In this document: positions 49,440 through 59,855 of the stretch, in pieces
Layout of the letters: each line of letters begins with the position of its first letter
Numbering within the stretch: position 1 is the first letter of the stretch
From: Fasciolopsis buskii
Lineage: Eukaryota > Platyhelminthes > Trematoda > Plagiorchiida > Fasciolidae
Length of the DNA: 64,000 nt
Direction: 5' to 3'
Assembly (NCBI GenBank): GCA_008360955.1
Contig: LUCM01004940.1
Location: forward strand, 120,277 to 184,276
Notes under the pieces: model-generated
What the model was told of the DNA's origin: nothing
The model's database searches: none
Seen by the model: only the letters and a program-made list of their open reading frames with translations
Program-made: the position numbers and the translations under genes

Positions 49440-51900
49440 TGATAGGCTTCTCAGGAATCCGACTGAAAGCCGGTCACGGTTTGTCAAAATTCGAGCTAAA
49501 TATGGGACAGTGGAGTTCCTATAGATATTGTTTCTAGAGGACATAGAAGGAAAAGCGGATCGTGCAGAAATATGAGAACGGTAATCTGAAAGATCGTTGT
49601 ACAGAGGGTGCGTGGGTTCAGAAAGAATTTTGTGAGCAAATTTCTCACAGGCTGATAAGTGTTGATCCTATAGATTGAGTGACAATTCAGTTAGTGGTCT
49701 GAATGACACATGGCTAATAATTGATGGCCGCCGGCGAAGAATTTTAGTCTTTTTTAAGTAAACCTGGAAAATCGACGGGAGAACAGTAAATAAGGATTGG
49801 AAAACCACATTTTTGGCGCTTTGTGTCACCTTGTAGTGCCGAAGCTTTCTGATTTGAAGTGATAACCGTCGGAAATTCTTTACACAAGTAGAAATGCGAG
49901 AAGTCTACTTCAGATTTTTATCAATAGTAACTCCCAGTTATTTCACAAAATCTGTCTCGGTGAGAGTTTTGAAATGATGGAAGACGTGTCGGATAGGTAG
50001 GCTAATCGAGAGAGCGAGAGGGAGAACAGAGATTCGACACATTTAAATGTGTTGAGATTAAAAAAGCTCGTGCGGAGAGATCGTAAATAGAAGGTAGGTT
50101 TTTGGAAAAACCTTGAAAATCTTCAGTTTTCGAGACGGCTTGAGAGAGGGAAACAGATGGCAGGGATGTTGATGTAAGCAGAGAAAGAAACGGTGAAAGA
50201 ACAGCACCCCGTAGCATGCCTGAGTTGTTAATCAACAGTTTGCTATTCAAGCAATCTTCGAACAATCCGGAAAACAGACACGGCAAAGTCTGAACACTCC
50301 CTAAGGAAGGTGGGATCGAAGATTTCTATTCCATAAGGCATTTGATAAGACTAAAACAAAAATTTCCTTCTGAAGAACGGAGGTGGGAGTAGAAAATGGG
50401 GGCACTTGTGAAGAGATTTCTTCAGAAAACTCAATCTACTTGTTGAATGGTTAGTTGTGAACTTCGGTATTCACAACAGAATACTTGGGTGCAGAAGAAC
50501 CACCACATAATACCGTAGTTAATCTCCATATTTCCTTATGAATGTTTTGCATCAGTAGATAATTTGCCTACTGAAGTTCCAGTTGGGATATCTTCTTATT
50601 AAAAAACTTGTTAATCGCTTATCTGTTTTCTGATCCCTGCTTGTAAACGCCTGTTCATTCCAGAGGGGATTTCACTGAATTTGTGACTAGAAATAAATGT
50701 GCTGAATTCGATCAGCCACAGTTACGAACGGATACGGTTGACCGGTAGGCACTGAATTGGCTGCTCCTTCAAGCCACTCAGGATACAGCACTACAGTTCG
50801 AATCGTTAAATCCAAACTACTATCTCGGACACACCCGCATGCAGGTTCAACTGGTCAACACTAGGTAGTTCCAAAACACGACGCCAGTTGTAATATTTAG
50901 ATTTGGAATTAGTACAAGTAATGCGATCAATCATAGTGACGAGTGAATTCGAATTACCAAAAAGTACTAATTTGGCTCTAACCCAAGCTACACAATTGAA
51001 GTCAACAAGAAAGCCACCACAATAGGGAAGATGCTCAGGTTGTATTTACATCTCATAGGTTTATAAACAAATTTGGAGATATTTCGTTTGGCGGAATACA
51101 TTCCTTCCAACGATCTTTCAGGAATGCTTAGAATTCACCGCCGATTTTCATTACGGTTCTTATTTGCCAGTTGCCTAAGCAGGCTAGCACGAAACTGGAT
51201 CGGACTGTGTTATGTGACTTCAACGTGAACCCACCAAAATGTCGTTCCAGACGACCAGGGGAAATTTAAAGTGTCACTGTTGGACGGCCCAGGTTAAAGG
51301 GAAAAATATGATAGTTATGCAGATGATTCAAGGTTAAAGGAATGTCATGATCTGAACGCATGCAAAAGAGAAAGTGGGTCACTGTCGCACTCAGCTTCCT
51401 GATGCTGAGCGAAAATTCTGGCCCACGTGAAGATGACAGTAATCGCTTAAATGTAGCCATAGAGAATACGCAGAATCTTCATTGCATCACTATCTGGTGT
51501 TGATATTATTTGGGAATTGGATCATTAAGAATAGAGCACGGATATGAACCGGATTGCATACTGAAACAACGTTGATGCCAACTATGCAAATGAATTCAAA
51601 GAAAAAACCGCGATGCCTTAGCACTTCGACTTTATTATTTAGTTCTTCTTATACATAGATACGAGGATAAAATCCGGATGAATGACTGTAGGCATTTGAA
51701 TGCGTAAGGCTACGTAAAACTCGAAGATACCACCGACTGCCCATCCATAAAATGATTCGGCTGCCTGGCTTCCGTTGTGAAACGGAACGATCATCGCGGG
51801 ACAGGAGAGAAAGAAATGACCAAACTTGAGCTGAATATTGAACGCTATAAAGAATGATGAAAAGACGTGATTTCAGGCTATGCCAATTTTGATACATTCA
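49440..51900 (-). mobile_element. CR1/Jockey-like LINE remnant 1 (endonuclease-like and RT regions)
   Basis: Read on the minus strand. The frame at 51897-51649 has QNWHSLKSRL and a GG-less 'GFYPRIYV' end resembling the N-terminal part of an AP-type endonuclease. The frame at 51460-51266 contains MRSDHDIPLTL, resembling its C-terminal SDH box. The RT is clearer: NNSGMLRGAVLSPFL (about 50.21 kb, the 'GVPQGSVLSPLLF' motif), then LGVTIDKNLK (about 49.92 kb), HISTCVKNFRRLS-like and LRHYKVTQSAKN segments, and CEKFAHKILSEPTHPLYNDL to YRNSTVPYLARILTNRD (49.69-49.46 kb). The FADD box is missing from the readable frames, suggesting a small internal deletion. Stops and shifts are frequent. The RT assignment is firm; the endonuclease part is tentative. 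Confidence 0.85.
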
Positions 51901-54900
51901 AAGACTTCCCTTGTTAAAATTCTGATGGTTCTAGCACTTACTAGGAATAAAAAGTGTCGCCATATATAATGCATTCATTTATGGGTTTCCCAGATTTGTG
52001 TGTCAGGTTTGTTACTATTACGCAAGACAATTATATTCTCTTCATCATCACTCGTATAATCCATGCTCAATATCCACTAACACAGAGTATCTGAACATTA
52101 TTCAACTCTATATGGATACTTGTGGATGACATATCAGTAATAATGTGTTTTAGGATTAAACCAAAGGAAGTCTGCCGCAAAATGTCAACTTTAAAGTAAA
52201 TAAATCTGTGGTCATTTTCAGGTATGGTTGATTTCCCCAATGGATTTCATGCTGTTCACATCCCTCATTCGTTAAATAGTGGTCTTGGTTAAACGTGAAA
52301 ATTTAAAATGACCAAGGATTTTTATTCAGTTTAGTATCCCTTCACTACGGTACCCACGGTTTCAGTCCCGTGACAAAGTAAATCAAAAACCTGGTGCATT
52401 TAAGTCACCTGGACGCCTGGTCGTGATCCTTCTGGAACGAAAATTTTCCTGTTCGCGAACATTCAATAATAGTAGAAGCAAGTTAATGCAAAATATCCCA
52501 GTTAGTAAATAATTAATTTTCGTGAATGAATGCAGTCCGGACTGTGGACAGAGGATTCAATGAAATAAGTGATTCTCTTGGACAAGCGAGCTTGTTATCG
52601 TTTATGAACTCAACCTAGTCTAAATCCTAAGACTCCTTCAAAATCTTCATGAAACCTTCACATTCTAATAAGACCTATCGTTTTACGTTCAGACAAGTTC
52701 AACTAGACAACCAAGAACACCCATATTTAGGTAGCCTCATCGCAGTCAGCATATAGGCAAAATGAGGAAAACCGGTAAACAAATGCATGATAATTATTGA
52801 TACATCTTTATACGTAGTAAGTACCGAATCCACCGGGATGTTAACATGGTAACTTTTTTTCAATGTATCACAGTTGGTATTGTCTGTGTATACTGTATAT
52901 TTACTTGCATATCTTGAGTACATTTATTATTAGAAACGAGTACCATCCAACAGCGAATAATGCCTTTCTACAACTTTGGCGTCGAACGACTTAGAGCATA
53001 TCCGAATGATATTCTGAGTGCATCCGTGCACGCTCAGTGTCAACGCCTTTGAGGGGCTTTGACACGGGAATATCTTATGTACATATCTGATGAGGCGCTT
53101 TATCCGCTAACCCGATTTTTCGCTCCCGGAAACGTCTGCTTGTCTATCCATATTTTATTTGTACTAATGTAGGGGTAATTCCACTCACGAATAGGTCATA
53201 GTCGTTGGAATTGAATATGCTTTCCAATCGACTCGGAAGACATTTGGTCTATTTAAAAATTCAGGTGGTCCTATCTATTAACTGATGATAAACTGTTTAT
53301 ATTTATAGCAACACTCCGATGGCTTTCCAACTTTTGACAGGACTTGGAAGTTCATGAGAAATTCTGCCCAAATTGATGAATTCTGAATTCCTATGTTCAG
53401 TAGTGACAGGGTGGAGAAAAATTGACCGCAACAAGAATCGTGTCTAATAAATTAAATACATGCCATTGGTTTCTTGGTTTGTTGTGATATGTACTCCATA
53501 TCTGCCAAAAAGCAATTTATTTTCGCATTCGTTCTACCAGCTATTAGAGAAATACATCGTCAGTTTAACATCGTTATTCTACAATGACATTTCTTCAAGC
53601 ACCTCGAAAGTAAAACGACTTCCATCTCGGTGATTCTTCTTCATGAGTATGACCCACAGGCTGTTTACGGCGTTCCCCGCACCACTATGCGCAGTTTGGT
53701 TCAAACGGTAAAGAAGCCACGTTTAGGATAGATTTATTGTTTGCATGAATGCCTGGGTTAAAATAGAAGTGATAATCAATCGATCATTCTCTAGATGGCT
53801 GATGTAACAAAAATTGACTGTTCATAGTTTCGGAGGGCCAGTGTGCGTGATCATTTTGAATAAAATCCTGCTCAGTCTTCTAAAGATATTTCGCTGCTGC
53901 AGTGCAAATTATTAATTTGAGTACGCAAGGCCATATCGGGGTCGGTTCATAAAAACGCATCGCACTGTCTACTCCGAAATTTAGTACTAATACGAAAGAC
54001 GAAAAACAGACCAATTTTTCAGTGCTTGCCTCACTAGCAGACAAGCAAGGGGACAATCAATGAGACCGACTCCAGTGAGACTACAAAAGTTTGATTCCAA
54101 AGCAAGTGGGGTGGAATGGACCGAAATTTGCGAGCCGGGGATGTGAAAAACATAGTGCGAAGTGAACTAACGGTTCATGATCAATCGTAGACCGTTAGGA
54201 TGATATGGACGACGCAATCCCACAGTAAAATTAATGAATAACAGCTATGTAGAACAGATTTTTGCTCATAGTGTGGAAAACAAGTTGACCTTAAATCCAT
54301 GGGTTTGTACGATCAGCCGTTTGAAATATTTGAAGACAGTAACATGAGTGATCACTGGGCGAATAATAGTTGATGTCACAGCTATTCAACACCATAAATC
54401 CCCTTCAGCTCTGCAAAACACTAAACAAATGACAATATGTTAGGAGACGCTGGTTATGGCCAATTTAATTTTTGTCAGTATCTTCGGAACAATTGTGGAA
54501 AATGATAATCGAATACTTATTACACGGGGTTAATCGGATTTGCTTTTTTCTTAAATCAAATCATATTTATTTCAACATAAGCATTTTCAGTATTTCTCCT
54601 TAATCAGAACTGCTATGCGTGAGAAGAATGTGTCTTGGTATAGTATAGTTGTATCCAGTTTGGAACCCATAAACTGATGACGTCCTATACAGTTACGTTT
54701 ATTGTGCTAAAACAGCATTCCGAAAACAAAACGTGTGACTCCGCATTATCATCTGCTTGCAAAGGAGGGTGGTAAAAAAGAAACATTAAGTTCAATCGGG
54801 CACTGTCCTCGGCATCAAATTCTGTAGATATCGGCTGCAGTAAGCGAGAATCGAATTCCATGCTACTGAACCATCGGCGAAATCTATGAATGGGGGCAGT

Positions 54901-55962
54901 ATCAGTTTTAGCTATTAGGCAATCATTTTACGCTTTGGCCCCGGTTACCATATTGCACAGGTCTCCTGCAATATTAACGAACATATTTACTTTCGCTAGA
55001 CCATTGGCACCGACTGCTTTGATCGTAGCTTTACCTCCCAGTCTCACATTTTAGGAGTCACGTAACGGCGGATTCAACGTAACTTCACTCCGTCTGCTTC
55101 AGTTGTCCAGCTGACAGCACCACCCAATTTGCAATACGTGGGAAATCCGTTTGAAATGGTTTGTATATATCGGAGGGTTTTTCTAGTTTTGGCCGACAGC
55201 TTACAAAACCTTGCAATCTTTAAATTTAGCATTTCAGTTGCAGACGCTTGACTACTAGGAGAGGAGGTCTCATCGGTGTGGGCACCCTGATGCTGCTTTA
55301 GCTAACGATGAGACACTTGCTATCTAAATGCTAACCTTGGTGATGAGAAAACCTTTGCAAATCGGTCGTTTGCTTTGGCTGTTTGGGGTCATCGGACAGT
55401 AGAAATCAGACTAGAATGAGGTACGACGGTAGGCAAAATTTCGTCGGTCCACAAACCCACTAGAGTCAATCAACCAACGTTTGATTTACAGACACGACCT
55501 AATTGAATGCTCAAACCCATTTGATCTGAGCCCTTTATTCTTTAATTAAAGTGTACAACAGTAATCGACCCTACGTGTATTTGAAGGTTTTTGACAGAAC
55601 GGTGAAAAATGCTCGGGAATTTGAAAATCTGCAATTCCCTTAAACTATTTTTCTCAGAATGTAACCCGGTATTTCAAGCGGCCCGTGGAATTCATAGAGA
55701 GGTAAGATGGGAACTACGGACCAGCTAACAAGCAACCGTGGGAGATTCAACTGCATTATACAAAAGCAGACAGGGGAATTTCTGGGGACCACCTCCACCA
55801 AATTGAGCGGATGTTTGAGATTCACTGGCCCCAGCATTAAATATCGATGATGAATTTAATCATAAATGGGAAAATGAACATCTTCTCAAAAACTCAACTT
55901 CGCTTGGTTGACACATGAAATGAACTAATCCTTCATTAACCACGTCGTACAATGCTTCCCCA
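51901..55962. other. No gene recognised
   Basis: No protein family motif. A CTGATGAGGCG at about 53.09 kb superficially resembles a hammerhead box but lacks the partner GAAA (see rejected items). The LINE 1 5' untranslated region may extend into the first part. Confidence 0.45.
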
Positions 55963-56150
55963 CTTTTTTTCTTTTATCTTTAACTTCCTTTATTAATAAA
56001 GCAACAGTGTACGTCAATTTTCAGGATGGGGGCTGCGGCCCGTAAAGGGCTCCCAAGTAGGGAGGTTGGCCGGCAGCGGGAGGATTCGAACCCGCGACCT
56101 TCACGTCGAAACGCCGCGAACTTATCCGTTTGGCCACCGCCGGCCATCGT
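55963..56150 (-). mobile_element. tRNA-derived SINE with A-rich tail
   Basis: On the minus strand the tRNA-like head (56145-56068) starts and ends with complementary GGCCGGC and GCCGGCC. Box A (TGGCCAAACGGATAAG, 56136-56121) is good and box B (GGTTCGAATCC, 56092-56082) is perfect. A GC-rich body of about 70 nt follows (GGGAGCCC, GGGCCGCAGCCCCC), then AATAAAGGAAG and an A-rich tail at 55985-55963. The anticodon arm does not fold well, so it is not a tRNA gene. The body and A-rich end differ from the ribozyme SINE, so this is a second SINE family. No clear target duplication was found. Confidence 0.8.
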
Positions 56151-58060
56151 GTCCCCCCAAGTGGAATAATCCTCATCTTTATGCATCTCTTTTCATCCGG
56201 GCTTTATCCATTCACAATTTTGTAGCATCGTGCACACCAGAAATCCGTTTGGATTAGGACCGAATGAATCACGCCTTTACTCAGAAGGTTGACACGTGCT
56301 TTGTTGTGTACAAGGCACCAGGGTGTTATTACACAGCGTACTTCTCAAACATTTAGCACTGCTATCCAGGAAAGTGTATAACCAGTATGACAAGTTTATT
56401 TGGTGAAAATCAGTTTGTAGTGGGATGACCAATAACTATCCGATTGTTTATGATGAATAATTGCAAATTTGCGGGTATCATATTGATCCTACAAAAATCG
56501 TGGGAAAGAATGAAATTTCAACACTGAATGCCGGGATTATCCACTTGATCTTATGCTCCATTTCTTCCACTGCATAACGCTTAACTCCGCGGTGTTTTCA
56601 AAAGAACCTTTTTCGATTTGTTTCTCTGGCTTTTCATTAAAGTGATAGAACTAAATAATTGCCAAAACAGCTTTGTCAGAAGACCAGGTAAAAAGATTGG
56701 GTAATTTATTCTACGTCAGTCTTTAATTTTATTCGTCTGACGAACAAAGCGGTCAACCATTTTGACCCTAATCATTTTAAACAGGGTAATGCACATTTTT
56801 AAATCACGAACAATGAAGTGTTTATAATTTACTATTTTGAAAATGTGTTATCTTCTTTGCAGAATTTTGAGGTCTCGTAAAATTAGTACTCATTTAGATG
56901 TTCATGGACCAGCAAAGCCGAGGAATCGTTAAAAATATGTTTGAACCTCACTTATGAAGAAGCATGGTTCGACTGTTACTGATGAATTGGTGCCTCGAAG
57001 ATGGAAATATTTAACAAGTCAACAAAATAGTTGATCAGATAACTGAGGAGTAGTTCAATGCCGGATTTCCCTAGTGTTACATTTTCTAAATTCTTCACAT
57101 TTCATGCAGCCGGATGTTTTATTACACGATAAAACCGAGTGTAATCCATTCTGTCCTGCACGTCGTTGGCTTGAATTACGGATATCTAGAGTTTTCTTGG
57201 TATGGACTGTTTTCATTTATTCATCAACACCGGGTTTCAATTTCCTCCTTGCAGATTTTCAACGCTTGGAAATTCTTTTGTTTCATCATGTAATTTTGAG
57301 GCGCAATCACTCCAGCTCGCTTGCAAGTCTTCTGTCTGAAAGCCTACCTGCCGCAAAATCATGCAGTAAAGGATCCACGTATTCACTGATGACCATAATT
57401 ATGATAGTGATATATACCTATCGGTAGTCGGTGAATATGCGCATCATTTTATCGATGGTATCGGTCAGACGATCAGCTTTTGCTTACGAAAACCTTAAGA
57501 GAACAGCGAAGAGTAGTTATGACAATTTATTCAAATCGACCTTGAACTTTGCTTGACCTACTAAATAAATCGCACGCCGGAATCTTTAAATTTAGTCAAG
57601 ATAGCGCTGTGAAACTCAGATATTTCGTTAGTCCTGTTTAAGGTTACGATGGGTCACATTAGTACTAATATATTGTCCGATCACTGATTGCATTTCAGTG
57701 TGGTAGCAAGTTGAGGAATGACCTTGAATTTGCTTGACTCACACACATTCGGTCCTCACGAAAATGCCTGAGTGAGATTTTGAACCACAGGGGGGCCACG
57801 TAGGTGAAGTCAAAAAGTACATCAAATCGACTAACTGCTCAAATCCTTTTTGTTTTATATATCGTATTGAAATCTCCAAAACAACTTGACTTACCACATT
57901 TCTTCAACAAATCCAGCTTCACTACCTCGAGAAGTTACGATACAGGTGTGTTCGCATTGGGTTAAACTCGGCCACGAGCTCCTTGTGACAATTTCTTTAA
58001 CGTTGGCAATAACATTATCCATTTTCTGCAAAACCCAAATTCATTGTTTACACTACTGCC
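56151..58060. other. No gene recognised
   Basis: A 117-codon frame at 57074-57427 (+) has no motif I recognise. The final 40 bases include a pyrimidine-rich stretch ahead of the AG that bounds the candidate exon at 58.06 kb. Confidence 0.4.
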
Positions 58061-58061
58061 T

Positions 58062-58192
58062 ATAGTGAGAGCAATAGTAGCAGGAATAGCAATAATGGCA
58101 GTATTACAGACCATTTCGTTCATCATGATCTTTGTCTATTTACTTGTTTCCCATAGGACAAAGTTCCGCTGGGAAAATGTCAAGCAGGTGTT
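58062..58192 (+). CDS. Possible internal exon encoding a transmembrane helix
   Basis: A CTATAG preceded by a pyrimidine-rich stretch could be a 3' splice site. The open frame after it encodes a strongly hydrophobic run of about 28 residues (AIVAGIAIMAVLQTI, then SFIMIFVYLLV) followed by a basic SHRTKFRWENVKQ, as expected for a membrane helix with a cytoplasmic basic flank. An AG/GTGTTC at about 58190 could be a 5' splice site, although it is weak. The frame stays open to 58302. The composition resembles the last helix of small four-pass proteins such as tetraspanins, but no cysteine motif or neighbouring exon confirms that. It may also be chance. No gene is claimed. Confidence 0.22.
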
Positions 58193-59135
58193 CGCAGTGC
58201 TACTAAAGCCTTATATAGAAAACTTGAAGCAAGCGAACCATCGCGAGCTGAAGCTCAATAAGTGTATCTGTCAACGACAACACACAACCAAGCCAGTATG
58301 GTGATATGCAGGACAGACGCCAAAATGTATTTATATATAAACAAGCATGATTGTAGTATGCAGACATGACAAGGTATTTGTTGACGCTGCATAATAAGTC
58401 GGAATAAACGAGCTGGCTATCATCCGCAAGATGCAGTATCAAACCTAATACTGGAATAAAGCTGGTTCACGAAGCTGGTGAAATAAGGCGGAAAAGTTTT
58501 ATCCTGGCTAGTGACAAATCACAACATGTATAACCAGGATCTTTGTGCACTGCGGTGCAGAAAAACCGCCGAGTAAAGACAGGTGCGGTCAACACAACTT
58601 ATGGAATTATGGAATCAAATGACCTAACCACACACGGTGATCTGGTAGACTTCGCAAATTAGCAAAAATCAGATGACTGCGCAATCAATATGTCATGAAA
58701 CCCGATGACTCCAATTTGGATTCCTTTGAATCTTGACGGCAGTTGACATGGTGAAATAGTTTCGGTCACTTAATCTAGCACTTGGAAATCTTGAGTTGAT
58801 TATTTAACCTGTGATCTACAGTTGACCGTTTATTCTTATAAAATCGCGATGCGCCTGTTTTTCTTGTATGCAACTTAATGCAGCGTATACCATGTTTATG
58901 TCACGAGAGTGGTTTCAGGGAACATTTTGTTTCAGAATGGATCGTTGAAAAAAGACGAACTTAACAAGTTGGGACTCATTGTGGTGAAAGCTACAACCGT
59001 CTTCTGCACGCCGGTCCTATCGCGTACAAGTGGGTGTACGAAAATGGGACCTGTAGAAATAAGACGTTCGGTGGCAAGCGGATATGCTGTTCTTGGTGGT
59101 GGTCAAACGACAACCTATAAACAATGGGCAAGTAA
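58193..59135. other. No gene recognised
   Basis: Short frames only; the 77-codon frame at 58909-59142 (+) runs into the left arm of the hairpin below and has no recognisable motif. Confidence 0.4.
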
Positions 59136-59207
59136 ATTGTGAATGATATAATGTTAATAACATAGCGTCGTTGGTAGATGTGTTATTAACACCATATCAT
59201 TCACAAT
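59136..59207. repeat. Near-perfect 28-bp inverted repeat (72-nt hairpin)
   Basis: The left arm at 59136-59163 starts ATTGTGAATGATAT. The right arm at 59180-59207 is its reverse complement with only three differences, around a 16-nt loop. On the minus strand two of the three differences become G-U wobbles, leaving one mismatch in 28 positions. The size is typical of a microRNA precursor, but near-complete complementarity also fits a very short palindromic transposon (MITE). No target duplication beyond the flanking AA is clear. Confidence 0.85.
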
Positions 59208-59784
59208 CAAAACCAATATATGGCGCATCGACTTTTCGATACACTCCTTACATCATTTAGTCCTAAAATGGAAAAGTAAACTGAAAGTATTATTGCAAAA
59301 CTCTCAGACGTATTGCAGTAAAGTCTGTGAACTGAAATTCTACGTAGGACGTATGATTCTGTTCGGCAATATCCAACCCAGAATGATCTTATTTTGAATC
59401 GATGCATTCGCAAGTAATAAACGAATTCAGATTTTTTTCTGTCAAGCCTTGCACGAGCCACTCAAACGAGGCAAATTAGCTGGACGTCTGAGGCTGGGAT
59501 CTCGTTGCACTGTCTCCAGAACCGAGCAGCTTGATCCTTGGGGGCAAACCGGATTCCACTAGGTTTTCAATAGACTTGGTAAATGTATCGTCGATCTCGA
59601 ATGATGTTAATTCAAGAGAAGACAAATCGACCGTGTGGTCAAATACACGTACTAGTTGATGGGCGACGTGGTTAGAATAAGTTCAAAGGGATCAGATGAT
59701 TGTCGCCAACAACTGTCTTACTGCATATTTTAATTGTGACAGAATTAGCGAAAGCATAATTGATCCATTTATAGAATACCTTCG
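59208..59784. other. No gene recognised
   Basis: About 580 bp between the hairpin and the next SINE head, with one 84-codon minus-strand frame lacking any motif. Confidence 0.4.
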
Positions 59785-59855
59785 ACCACGTTGGGATTCG
59801 AACCGTTGAAAGCATACATTTGTGCCGGGCGAGCGGTAAAGATGAGCTACGGGAT
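59785..59855 (-). repeat. tRNA-derived SINE head
   Basis: On the minus strand, box A reads TAGCTCATCTTTACCG (59849-59834) and box B is a perfect GGTTCGAATCCC (59804-59793). The intervening CGCTCGCCCGGCA resembles a tRNA anticodon arm. The acceptor ends do not pair (CCCGTAG against CGTGGTC), so it is a tRNA pseudogene or SINE head. The downstream body on the minus strand (ATTCTATAAATGG) does not match the other SINE families in the window. Confidence 0.65.

Noticed and set aside
53082..53115. CTGATGAGGCG followed by a short stem, resembling a hammerhead
   Set aside because: The second conserved box (GAAA) is absent and no cleavage triplet or helix I pairing is evident.
54828..54880. tRNA-like boxes around a GAATTCGATTCTC on the minus strand
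   Set aside because: Boxes A and B would be only about 12 nt apart, too close for a Pol III promoter.
56068..56145. Possible functional tRNA gene (minus strand)
   Set aside because: The anticodon and D arms do not pair properly, and the sequence continues into a SINE body with an A-rich tail.
57074..57427. 117-codon plus-strand frame
   Set aside because: No recognisable domain and no splice or promoter context; compatible with chance.
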